Shown here piece by piece: positions 39,101 to 47,053 of a stretch of 64,000 nt of DNA. The DNA is taken from positions 33,717,226 to 33,781,225 of the forward strand of contig NC_086178.1 of the NCBI RefSeq assembly GCF_023053635.1, read 5' to 3'. Every line of letters starts with the position of its first letter. The stretch's first letter is position 1. The notes under the pieces were generated by a model. The model searched no databases. It had not been told where the DNA came from and saw only the letters and a program-made list of their open reading frames with translations. Both the position numbers and the translations under genes were made by a program. The stretch comes from Elgaria multicarinata webbii (taxonomy: Eukaryota > Chordata > Lepidosauria > Squamata > Anguidae).

Positions 39101-40860
39101 AACCTGAACATGCCCGGACACTACGGTGAACATCTGCAGCCCCTCTCTGAGTGCCACCTCTAAGGGAGGCTTGGAAGGTGGCAACAAAAGCAAGGGCTTT
39201 CTCAGGGGTGATTATGGAATGAGCTCCCCACAGAGGCCTGCCTGGCACTGCACTGTCACCGTTTATGTGCCAAGTAAAGACCACCCTCTACTCCCAAGCA
39301 TTTAATGGTGTATGATGAGACATCCAGGTCTGCTATTTTAGAACAGGTCTAGGAAAAACATCATTTATTTAAATTGTTTTTAGCTGTATATATTCTTTTA
39401 AATTTTCTATGTTAATTTTTTTAGACTATTTTTATTTTGTTGTATTTTGTACTTCTATGATTTGTTGTAAACTGCCCAGAAAGCTTCAGCTTCAGCTATG
39501 GGGAGGTATAGAAATATAATAAATAAATAATAATAATATGATTTGTTGCTATGCCTGGCTATGGATGAACGAGCAGGAAATGAATGAATATATTAAGAAA
39601 CGGTGCTTTTGGAAGAAAAATTAATGCCAATGGAAAAATTGTGGCTATTCAATGGCTACAAAGAAGTGTCAGCTGAGTAGAAAGGGAGATTCCTTCATGT
39701 ATGCTTTTTTCAAATTCTAAATTTTGGAGCATGTTGAACATACTTTTTTTGCACATTTGTACAGATGTAAAAATGTTCCTGAAGTTTCCTATTATTAAAA
39801 TTTTATTTATTACATTTTCAAATATTATATTATACCTCGATTCAAGGCTCTACCACATGTTTACCTCAAATTCTCTGCAAATGTTAATGCCAAATATTCA
39901 CTAAATATTTGAATATGACCCAACAATGAATATTTTATATCTCTATTTGATATCCAATGATATTTAATCACAATATTTGACAGTGTTTTAATGTTTGATG
40001 TGCAATAACACGTAGTATTGGATAGCACATATGTAATTCTATTTATTTAGAATGTTATAACCATACACTTAAGAGTTTTCATATTTGACAGCTATCACTA
40101 AAATAAGCCAGATATTCCAATGAGTCTACTGCAGTCATATTTTGAATTTTGAAATAAAGTTTCACAATGAAAAATTGCACATTCAAAACACAACTTGGTG
40201 AGTTTTGAAAGTCTGTTTCAGCTACAAAAGATTTCTTTGCACATCGGCACACATGTAAGATCTTATTAGCGAAGCTACCAGGGATATCTTCTCATCATTT
40301 GTTTCCATGTCCTGCAATGATGCTGTATAATACTTGCATATCAGAAATGAAAAGCTATTGCAAAAACCAGAGGGGGAAATATAAAAATAAGAATAATGGT
40401 AGGTAGACATGCTGGAAAGATCTCACCTGCACTGAAGAGGCCAGTTCCTTTAGGAGGCTGACTTGGTTTTCATTCTGAAGTCTCACCCGAAACACTTTCT
40501 CACTTCAATAAAAGTGAAATATAGTTAAACAGGAAGAATCATATAATTAAACTAAATCATATACTGTCCTTTTCCTTCCCCTCTATCTTCAGTTTTTTGA
40601 GGGTACGGACTTTGAATCGTGTGGTTGCTCAGCCTCCTTTCTTCTCAGTGGGGCTTACACAAGATTCTGCCAGATGGTGTGTTCTGTAATAGTCTATAGT
40701 TGTACCCAGTGGGTCTACAATAAATGAGGAAGGGGTTTGTGGTAACATTTTTCTTTCAGTGATTTACCACAATGAGAAACTTCTACCTGTCAAAGCGACG
40801 AGTGAGGATAACAGCCTGAGGTGCCACCAGGAGCCCTAAAAACAAAACAATGGTCCTCAT
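24527..40860 (-). CDS. CPA3: CPA3-like carboxypeptidase gene B (complete, 11 exons)
   Basis: Complete M14A preprocarboxypeptidase resembling mast-cell carboxypeptidase A (CPA3). Exons 40860-40787, 40502-40427, 38927-38803, 37445-37343, 37215-37114, 36347-36246, 34410-34300, 32860-32770, 31984-31776, 26302-26218 and 24714-24527 join to 1266 bp, 421 residues, near the usual length of about 417. The signal peptide is about residues 1-20 ([17 protein letters not shown]), followed by propeptide and peptidase domain. Zinc ligands are His178, Glu181 and His308; WRKNR and DLNRNF bind the substrate C-terminus; Tyr360 (Tyr248 equivalent) and catalytic Glu382 (Glu270) are present. Ile367 sits at the 255 position, predicting preference for hydrophobic or aromatic C-terminal residues. 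Oddities: HSYSEM instead of HSYSQM, Cys362 in YPCSGSS, and two extra residues at the start of exon 9. An upstream in-frame ATG (40884) lies only about 14 bp from the TATA box and is probably not transcribed. No AATAAA or ATTAAA was seen in the 800 bp after the stop. Confidence 0.95.
26218..26302 (-). CDS. CPA3: Gene B exon 10
   Basis: 85 bp, 28 codons plus one base. Encodes [20 protein letters not shown] and YGQIAYTI, ending with the first base of the Tyr248-equivalent codon. Separated from exon 9 by 5.5 kb. Confidence 0.94.
26570..26905. repeat. Inverted-repeat element in intron 9 of gene B
   Basis: CTGAACCCAG and GGGTGGCTTGTTAA near 26698-26735 are mirrored by TTAACAAGCCACCC and GGGTTCAGA near 26826-26863. 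Flanked by short repeats of GTTGAACTGTGGGTT. Same arm type as the element at 19084. Confidence 0.6.
27010..27320 (+). mobile_element. L2-like LINE C-terminal fragment
   Basis: Translates in pieces to [13 protein letters not shown] and [12 protein letters not shown], the conserved LINE C-terminal pattern. Followed by a TTTT-rich 3' UTR and AGAGGTATAAAAATGCTAA. Confidence 0.5.
28807..28857. repeat. (AAT)n microsatellite
   Basis: About 17 uninterrupted AAT units in intron 9 of gene B. Confidence 0.9.
29328..29600 (+). mobile_element. tRNA-derived SINE interrupted by a LINE tail
   Basis: A-box TAGCTCAGTGG (29337-29347) and B-box GTTCAATCC (29383-29391) are at tRNA spacing. The body reads on to GCTGCCAGTCCATGCCGA, is broken at about 29462-29532, then resumes with ATACTGGGCTAGATGGACCA and GGCAGCTTCC. 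Confidence 0.75.
29462..29532 (-). mobile_element. L2/CR1-clade tail nested in the SINE
   Basis: TTTA tract, then ATACCGCCCAATAGCCGAAG and CTCTCTGGGCGGTTCACA. The SINE sequence is continuous on either side of it. Confidence 0.75.
29930..30040. repeat. Dispersed repeat, copy near 31995-32110
   Basis: GCACATTTCATTAGG, a T/A-run, then AACATT.ATTGAATA and AATAAAGGACATT occur here and again just downstream of exon 9 at 32012-32100. Family unknown. Confidence 0.5.
30480..31120. other. GC-rich segment in intron 9 of gene B
   Basis: Rich in GCAGC, CCTCC and GAGCGAGC runs, unlike the A/T-rich surroundings. Long frames on both strands show no known domain. Probably a repeat, but I could not assign it. 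Confidence 0.35.
31459..31499. repeat. (GT)n microsatellite
   Basis: GT dinucleotide run with two ATGTGTGT interruptions at its start. Confidence 0.9.
31776..31984 (-). CDS. CPA3: Gene B exon 9 (third zinc ligand)
   Basis: 209 bp, 6 bp longer than exon 9 of gene A and CPB1; the extra codons are before DPCEEIYCG. His308 in FHSYSEML is the third zinc ligand. The Glu after HSYS replaces the Gln seen in the other two genes. Confidence 0.95.
32604..32668 (-). mobile_element. CR1 3'-terminal fragment, antisense
   Basis: ATCATAGAATCATAGACTAG then AGAGTTGGAAGGGGCCTACA and GGCCATCGAGTCCA, the well-known CR1 3' terminus reversed. Confidence 0.75.
32707..32756. repeat. (TTC)n(CTA)n microsatellite next to exon 8 of gene B
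   Basis: Four TTC then about twelve CTA units. On the gene strand it is a (TAG)n(GAA)n run starting about 14 bp inside intron 8. Confidence 0.9.
32770..32860 (-). CDS. CPA3: Gene B exon 8 (substrate-binding Arg motifs)
   Basis: 91 bp, encoding [20 protein letters not shown] and [10 protein letters not shown], the exon most like mammalian CPA3. A triplet microsatellite starts 14 bp after the GTAAGT donor. Confidence 0.96.
33572..33835 (+). mobile_element. tRNA-derived SINE, copy 2
   Basis: GAGGTTAGAATGTTGGACTG, CTCAGCCTAACATACCTCAC and a long A-rich tail of AAATAAA type. Same family as at 14728. Intron 7 of gene B. Confidence 0.7.
34300..34410 (-). CDS. CPA3: Gene B exon 7 (peptidase domain)
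   Basis: 111 bp, phase 0. Starts [11 protein letters not shown] and ends [11 protein letters not shown]. The AVRTYG start resembles CPB1 more than CPA3. Confidence 0.95.
34550..34604. repeat. (AAT)n microsatellite
   Basis: About 18 AAT units in intron 6 of gene B. Confidence 0.9.
34849..35175. repeat. Unclassified dispersed repeat (ttctacatgagg family), copy 2
   Basis: GATCTTTTCTACATGAGGCT to CACAATAAATGCCC, aligned in order with the copy at 20249. Contains an inserted CAACAACAA tract. Confidence 0.65.
36080..36175 (+). mobile_element. LINE tail plus (AAT)n
   Basis: CTCAGAGAGCTTCGGCTATG followed by GGGCAGTTTAGAAAAGTTAA and about 13 AAT units. Confidence 0.6.
36246..36347 (-). CDS. CPA3: Gene B exon 6 (zinc motif HxxE)
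   Basis: 102 bp, phase 0. Contains [20 protein letters not shown], identical to gene A across this string. His178 and Glu181 are zinc ligands. Donor GTCAGT. Confidence 0.96.
36453..36487. repeat. Perfect 15-bp hairpin in intron 5 of gene B
   Basis: Arms ATATCATGTGGCCCT and AGGGCCACATGATAT separated by CTGGA. No protein-coding explanation. Confidence 0.85.
36660..36870. repeat. Unclassified repeat (ctcagtctgctgtccagg family), copy 1
   Basis: GCTCAGTCTGCTGTCCAGGT, then GGGCAAC, a GGATTGGACA block and CTGTAAAG. The same order occurs at 52930-53225, and a shorter tail at 15690-15790. Confidence 0.55.
37114..37215 (-). CDS. CPA3: Gene B exon 5 (peptidase domain)
   Basis: 102 bp, phase 0. Encodes [20 protein letters not shown] and [14 protein letters not shown], closely matching gene A exon 5 around VSRIQIG and RPMYILK. 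Confidence 0.95.
37343..37445 (-). CDS. CPA3: Gene B exon 4 (propeptide/mature junction)
   Basis: 103 bp, encoding [17 protein letters not shown] and then [11 protein letters not shown]. Covers the activation segment. The intron to exon 5 is short (127 bp), whereas it is 1.4 kb in gene A. Confidence 0.94.
37600..37720 (+). mobile_element. L2/CR1-clade LINE tail, sense
   Basis: AACCGCCCAGAGAGCTTTGG then GCTATGGAGCGGTGTATAAA and an AAAT tail, within intron 3 of gene B. Confidence 0.7.
38409..38608. mobile_element. 200-bp TIR element (gcctaatctacaccaagcagg family)
   Basis: GGCCTAATCTACACCAAGCA at the start is mirrored by TGCTTGGTGTGGATTAGGCC at the end. It is the uninterrupted relative of the split copy at 8297-9147. 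Confidence 0.8.
38803..38927 (-). CDS. CPA3: Gene B exon 3 (propeptide)
   Basis: 125 bp, starting [13 protein letters not shown] and ending EQNKIQYE with a split Glu codon. The usual Leu before DFW is Pro here. Donor GTATGT. Confidence 0.93.
39048..39530 (+). mobile_element. L2-like LINE 3' end
   Basis: Starts CATGGCTTGGGACTGCAATA as in the better copy at 44785, passes diverged C-terminal codons and a T-rich 3' UTR, and ends with CTGCCCAGAAAGCTTCAGC and an AAAT/AAT tail. Lies in intron 2 of gene B. Confidence 0.7.
40427..40502 (-). CDS. CPA3: Gene B exon 2 (propeptide)
   Basis: 76 bp, encoding [20 protein letters not shown] and five more residues. Same length and phase as gene A exon 2. Donor GTGAGA. 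Confidence 0.93.
40787..40860 (-). CDS. CPA3: Gene B exon 1 (signal peptide)
   Basis: 74 bp from the ATG at 40860, encoding the leader ending in ILTRRFDS. Donor GTAGAAG. The RRFD end matches gene A exon 1. Confidence 0.9.
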
Positions 40861-40897
40861 GATTCTGCTTTGGCCACAAACCATGATCCCTGCCCTG

Positions 40898-40943
40898 TAT
40901 ATATCCTTTACAAAAGGCTGCAAGCAACCAGGTGACTTCCTCT
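40898..40943 (-). promoter_or_regulatory. TATA box with E-box and ETS-like motif, gene B
   Basis: Minus-strand ATATATA (40904-40898) lies about 38 bp before the chosen ATG. Upstream are an E-box CACCTG (40934-40929) and AGAGGAAGT (40943-40935), which fits an ETS/PU.1 core. Motif matches only. Confidence 0.5.
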
Positions 40944-42820
40944 GATGCTTTTATTTGATGGCATCTTTATTTTTTAAAAATTCTTTATTACAATGTTAGT
41001 TTTAAAGGAAACTCAGCATTGCAAAATCTGAGCAATAAAGATAAAAGGAAAAGGAAAAGAAACCCACAGGGACTCAAACAACTGACGGATGCCATTGCTA
41101 GAACAGCATGTGAAAGATTATTTTTTTTTGGTGTGAGATAAACAGGGCCACAGGGTACTGGAACACATATGCAATTCTGTATAGTCAGAACTATTTCACA
41201 CTGGTTCCAGTGGCATTTACTCACAAGTTAGAACAAAGGCTGGCTGGAGGCATTTTGTTGCCTGAGGTAAAAGACAAGATGGACCCCCCCCCCCCACTCT
41301 ACGTAGAGAATCAGACTCGAGTTGTCTGTTGAATCTTACTGGCAACAGGACACTGCCCTCTACGGCACCTGAGGGCAGCAGGACAGTTTATGGGGCTTAG
41401 AGCAGATATGGGAGGCTGCTGCCCCATGTGCTCCTAGTATTTGCTGCCTCACTTTATCTAACCATAGGGCTAGTCCTATGCATCTTCAATGCATAGGGCT
41501 GAAACTTTAAACAAGTATTTGATCAAACAAGTCATAATCACTAGCCTGTAAGCACTATTCTTTCAGTAAATAGGCATGCCATGAATACAGATCTTTAAGG
41601 TTTTGGTGTCTTCCTTTCAAAATCAATATCTTGTTGCTTCAAATTCATGCGAAAACTCACAATAACTGTGTCCCTGCTCTCCTTCTCACTTCTCTCTGTA
41701 TAGCCTGCTGGAATGGCTGCTGGTGATGAGAGTTGAGGGAGGAGCAGTGTCCCTTTAGGTCCTCCACATGCTCCTTGGCACCTTTCCCTGTAGCTGGGCT
41801 CTATATGTGGCAGTGGGAACGACTACCTGTTTCAGTGGAGGTAACACAGCAGGGCTATGTTCTGTTTCAACTTTGCTTCTACAGCCATATGCACAGTGCT
41901 GTAACGACATTCTAGAGAAGGTCCTGCTACCACGTGGTCACTGTTCTTCTATGCATTCCTTGGTAACTGACTCCACACCTTTGGAAATAGCTCCTTGACA
42001 GGGGCATTACAGAACTCAGAATTTAAGTGGGTGCTTCCAGGTAGATGGGTCTTAGTGCTACAATAAGAGGTCATGCACAACCTTCCACAATCCAACATGT
42101 TGTGAATTCACCATCACCAGATGAATGTGGGTTGTTTTAGTTAGGTTTGTTGAAAGTTAAGTAGCTACACTTATTTAATGATTTGTATAATGGACGAAAA
42201 GTTGTGTTATGACCTCCTCTTGACAAAATTAGCAACTCAAGTGGCACAGTATAGCCCAGCCTTCTCCAACTTGCCCCCCCAAATATTCTGAACAACAACA
42301 ACAACAACAACAACAATAATAATAATTTCTTACCCGCCTCTCTATTTTGATCGAGGTGGGGAACAACAGTAAAACTGATTAAGAACATAATATACATTTT
42401 TAAAACATCCTAAAAACATCCTAAAAAAACCCTCCCAACATTCCAGGCCATTGGCTGTGCTACCTGGGGCAGATGGAAGTTGAATTCCAAAACAACTGGA
42501 GGGCAACAGGCCGGGGAAAGCTGATCTAATCATACTCAGACTTGAGTGTTTCAGAAACACAGTAAAGTGCTTAAAAACTTTTACCCAGCAGCTTTTAGCA
42601 TTGTCTCATCACCCACAATAACTGGGATATGCTCTTTGCTGCTTGCTTAATGTTTTGATCCTGAGCTCTTTGTGACTTATGACTTTCCTTTAAACATAAT
42701 ATCTCACTGTTGAATTTCACATCTCAAGAACATCTGGAATAGATAAGACTGGGTAAAAGAAGAAGTGACCAGCGATACAGGAAATCTAGATGAGATCATG
42801 GATCTCAAGGGATTTGACAG

Positions 42821-42856
42821 GGCATTTGTACAATTGCATACAATTGTACAAATGCC
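42821..42856. repeat. Perfect 16-bp hairpin, 4-base loop
   Basis: Arms GGCATTTGTACAATTG (42821-42836) and CAATTGTACAAATGCC (42841-42856) around CATA. No surrounding TIR element was recognised. Confidence 0.9.
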
Positions 42857-42914
42857 TTAGGCCAATCCAGAAATTCATATGGCTGTGATCCACTGGAGCT
42901 CTAGTGAATGTAAG

Positions 42915-43100
42915 ATCATAAGAAGAGCCCTGCTGGATCAGACCAAGGGTCCATCTAGTCCAGCATTCTGTTCACACAGTGGCCAACAAGCTGTTGATGG
43001 GGAACCCACAAACAGGATGTGAGTGCAAAAGCACTCTCCTGCCCATGTTCCCCAGCAATTGATGAACATAGGCATACTGCCTCTAGTACTGGAGGTAGTA
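42915..43100 (-). mobile_element. CR1-derived LINE 3' fragment, antisense
   Basis: CATAAGAAGAGCCCTGCTGG, CCATCTAGTCCAGCATTCTG and GTGCAAAAGCACTCTCC, followed by CATACTGCCTCTAGTACTGG. A similar antisense copy is at 58795-59010. Confidence 0.7.
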
Positions 43101-43169
43101 CATAGCCTTCAGGACTCACCACCACCACCACCAAACTCATTTGCACACATACCAGGGAGGAATGGAAGG

Positions 43170-43470
43170 ACTGCCATGCAGAGGAACACATCCTCCATCC
43201 ACCACCCCCAGTGCCTATTTGGCCTTCTCCTTTGGCTGGCGTGATCATGCCAGCCAAGGAGAAGGGCAGATCAGCACTAAGGGTGTGTGTGTGGAAGGAC
43301 GCGTCCCTGGAAGTCTGGGAACGCGTCGTTCTAGGTCCTTCCAGCATTGATCCTGGCCTTCTCCTTGGCTGGTGCAATCGGGCTGGCCAAGGAGAAGGCC
43401 AGATAGGCGTTGGGGCTGGAGGCTGGAGGATGCGTTCCCAGAACTCTGGGAACACATCCTCTGGGCCTTT
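43170..43470. repeat. GC-rich block of repeated inverted units
   Basis: CCTTCTCCTTTGGCTGGC/GCCAGCCAAGGAGAAGG and CCTTCTCCTTGGCTGG/CTGGCCAAGGAGAAGG form two hairpins. They alternate with GGACGCGTCC and TCTGGGAACGCGTC-type palindromes. The unit is roughly 110-130 bp. Long frames here run through the repeats and show no domain. Confidence 0.65.
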
Positions 43471-44564
43471 TCTCTGGTAAATTGGGGCCCAGCCCCAGTT
43501 GCCCCAGAGATCCACGTTTTTCTGGAGGTTTCCGGGGTTTTCCAGGTCATCTGGTTAACCTATTCTTGAGTTAGCTTTCCAACTCTGGTAAAGTTGGAAA
43601 CACTTAACAGTATCTACCTACCTTCAAAAAACACACAATTCTGAATTGCAGTTAAGAGTTGCTTGGCTGCCATCTGGTGGAATGAGGTATTTATTGCAGA
43701 TCTAACACATGAACCACAGATTTTGAAGAGCTGGGACAAAACTTTGCTAAACATTTGAATTGTTTTTCCTGTTTCAATATGTCTTTTAGAATTCTTTATA
43801 GTCCACAAAACAGTGTCATATGCCTTAAATGACACTATTTTGTGGGCTATTAAAATTATAAAACATATATTTATTAAAAAAACAAACCACTCAGTTGCTG
43901 ATATTTAGCAGTGCTGTGGTCCAACATCTTAAAAATTGTCAATAGAAACATGTGCTTCAGAATTCTCACAACAGAACATATGGGACATCCCTGTGGTAAC
44001 TGTTCCACTTAAGAATCTAGTGGGGAAACCATATTTTAATGAACCCTTACATCAAAACTCCCTGACTGTGGAAAGCAGGAATGTTAGGGACATGGTGTTC
44101 TAGCCTACCTAAAGTACCTTTTCCTTAACGTAATCCCAATTAACATTCCCTATCTCCCAGGATCTGCCATCTGAGACATCCACCTCACGCTGCCTAGTGG
44201 TAGGACCATTCCTGCTCACAGGAATTGCTTCTGTACCAGTTTTGTTCTTTTCCCTCCAGGGCTTCTTCTTCCACAATCTGTTCCTAGCTCTTCAGTGATC
44301 CTGAATTTATCTTACTACAATGATGATCTGTCGGAAGACAGAGCGGTGTGTGACATGTCCTGTGTTGCACCCCCTAAGCTGCCCTCAGGTGTGATGGAGG
44401 CACTGTCCTATGACCACTGCTAAAGAAAGATTCAACTGCCAGTCTGGTGTGTTTCTGTACATAGAATGGGGAGGGGGACTCCATCTTACCCTTCATCACA
44501 GGCAGCAAAATGTCTTGTGCAAGCGTTGGCTGCAAGAGGCAGCAAACAATGAAGGAAGCAATGT

Positions 44565-45250
44565 GTGTGTGTGTGTGTGTGTTTAAATTGTATACTTTTA
44601 ATGTTTACTATTTTTAAATGTTGTAAACCGCCCAGAGAGCTTCGGCTGTGGGGCGGTATATAAATGTAATAGCTGGAACAGGGAGGTTTGAGCATGTAAC
44701 ACCGATTCTGGCCCGCTTGCATTGGCTGCCTATATGTTTCCGAGCCCAATTCAAGGTGCTGGTCTTAACCTATAAAGCCCTACATGGCTTGGGACCACAA
44801 TACCTGATGGAACACCTCTCCCGACATGAACCTACCCGTACACTGCGCTCAACATCTAAGGTCCTCCTCCGAGTGCCTACTCCAAGGGAAGCTCGGAGGA
44901 TGGCAACAAGGGAGAGGGCCTTTTCAGTGGTGGCCCCCCGATTGTGGAATGATCTCCCCGATGAGGCTCGCCTGGCGCCAACATTGTTATCTTTTCGGCG
45001 CCAGGTCAAGACTTTTCTCTTCTCCCAGGCATTTTTAACAGCATTTTAACAGCATTTAACAACGTTAAGTTTGTTTTTAATGGACCCCACAATTGTTGTT
45101 TTTAAATGGATACTGTTGTTTTTATGTGTGTGTGTGTTTAAATTGTATACTTTTAATGTTTACTATTTTTAAATGTTGTAAACCGCCCAGAGAGCTTCGG
45201 CTGTGGGGCGGTATATAAATGTAATTAAATAAATAAATAAATAAAATAAA
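44565..45250 (+). mobile_element. L2-like LINE 3' end with the tail present on both sides
   Basis: The 44648-45049 frame carries the LINE C-terminal pattern: [51 protein letters not shown] and FRRQVKTFLFSQAF. The 3' tail AACCGCCCAGAGAGCTTCGG plus AAAT run follows at 45180-45250. The same tail and its upstream GT run also occur before the ORF remnant (44565-44672). Confidence 0.75.
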
Positions 45251-45705
45251 GAGGCATAAAAAAAAAGTAGATTTGAGAGGCTCTTCCAGGGAACATTTCG
45301 GGCCCTTCAAAAACCCCTTTTCATGCTAAAAGCATTAATTCATGCAGAAAGCAATGGCCACCTGTCCCCCTGGCTTGCATGATATGCTTTATCTGAACAT
45401 ATAGACTAAATAAAAGTCTTGCTATTAAGTAAAAGCGTGTCAGTTTGCATTAAGCTGCTAATCTGCAATGCATCTGAATAGGAACCACACAGGGTATCAG
45501 ATAAGATCCTAATGATGCTTCCTTCCTGCTTTCCACCCTGCTTTGTAATAATCCACTGTGTGATACTCATGTACTGAAATGGAGGAAACGGCCCTCACTG
45601 GTCCATTGACATGAATGTAAAGGGAAATGTAAAGGATCATTCAAGATCTCAAAATAACCCATGACAGAAAAAAAGAGAGAGAAAGCAGTTGTGATGAAAG
45701 CTTTC

Positions 45706-45711
45706 TTTAAT
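45706..45711 (-). terminator. Poly(A) signal of CPB1
   Basis: Minus-strand ATTAAA about 18 bp downstream of the CPB1 stop codon. A short 3' UTR is plausible for this gene type. The cleavage site itself was not identified. Confidence 0.55.
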
Positions 45712-45728
45712 ATTCTTGAAATGTTATT

Positions 45729-45916
45729 TTAGTACAGATGTTCAAGGACGTAATTGGCAATGTATTTAATTGCAACCAGGGTCTCTTCGCAGGTTGCCTT
45801 TATCTGAGATTCAGGAAGAGCAAAACCATATCGGCCCGTGTCACGAAGTTCAAAGGTGAAGGAATATTTGATGCCTTGATCATAAGCCCAGTCATCAGAA
45901 CCACCTGCAGCAGGAT
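45729..45916 (-). CDS. CPB1: CPB1 exon 11 (specificity Asp, catalytic Glu, stop)
   Basis: 188 bp to the TAA at 45731-45729. [20 protein letters not shown] contains the B-type Asp and the catalytic Glu. Ends [11 protein letters not shown]. Confidence 0.97.
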
Positions 45917-47010
45917 CTACAAGGATAAAAAAGGGGGGAAATATTTAGAAAACTGTAGCATAGACAAATGCAGTTGAACTTCACAAGTTTTCACATACTA
46001 TAGTATCACAACATGGGGAGGGAGGCACTGATCAGTGGAGGCTGGTGGCTCCAAGGTCAGTTGGGGTGTTGAATCTGCTCCAGGTTTTAGTCAGAACCTC
46101 TCAGAACTCTAAAAGAGCTATCAAAACTCTAATAGCTATTAACTGAGTGTTAAATGGAATATTACCATTCCTGCTTCATCTGATTTCTGATCAGGTATGG
46201 ATGTGTAGTAAAGCCCTGCCTCTTACCACATGGCAGGATGCTAGACACAACCAGCCTACTAGGAGGTTACATACACATCGAGGTAAGTTATCACTTGGTA
46301 AATTATTATCTTCTATCAATTGCAGAAGTTCAGATCAAAGTTAATATAGTGACCACATTACACCAGTTTTAAAATCTCTTCATTGGCTGCCGATTAGTTT
46401 TTGGGCGAAGTACAAAGTGTTGGTTATAACCGTATTTCTTCGACTCTAAGACGCCATCGATTGTAAGACGCACACTAATTTCAGTACCACCAACAGAAAA
46501 AAAGCTTTGATACTAAGAAATAATAAAAGCACCCTCGATTCTAAGACGCACCCCGTTTTTAGAGATGTTTATATGGGGAAAAAAGTGCGCCTTAGAATTG
46601 AAGAAATACGGTACCTTTAAAGCCCTACATGGTTTGGGTCCAGGCTACCTGTGGGATCGCCTTCTCCCGTACAGTCCGCCCCACACACTCAGGTCCTCTG
46701 GGAAGAATCTACTTCAGTCAACCAAAACCAGGCTGACAGGTATTACCCAGAGGACCTTCTCTTCTGCTGCTCCCAGACTGTGGAATGGCCTGCCGGAGGA
46801 GATTCGTCAACTTGACAGTCTTTTGGAATTTAAAAAAGCAATAAAGACTGATCTATTCTGGCAGGCCTATCCAATGAAATTTTAGAATGTTTTTAGGATG
46901 TTTTAAAGATGTTTTAATCATGTATGGTATGTTTTTAATGAGTTTTTAATGTGTTTTATATTCATTGTTGTTCTCTGCCTCGATCCGAGTTGAGAGGTGG
47001 GTAAGAAATA

Positions 47011-47053
<43 letters not shown>

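Larger units (their letters stand above)
40944..45700. other. Intergenic interval between gene B and CPB1
   Basis: 4.8 kb without a supported host exon. It holds an antisense LINE tail near 42292-42400, CR1-derived sequence (42915-43100), a GC-rich inverted-repeat block (43170-43470) and an L2-like LINE (44565-45250). Confidence 0.6.

Noticed and set aside
40861-40884. Alternative upstream start codon for gene B at 40884
   Set aside because: It lies only about 14 bp from the TATA box, so transcription should start after it; the 40860 start gives a normal signal peptide.
42955-43515. 186-codon minus-strand frame and overlapping plus frames
   Set aside because: They lie across CR1-derived sequence and the palindromic GC-rich array; open by composition, no family motif.
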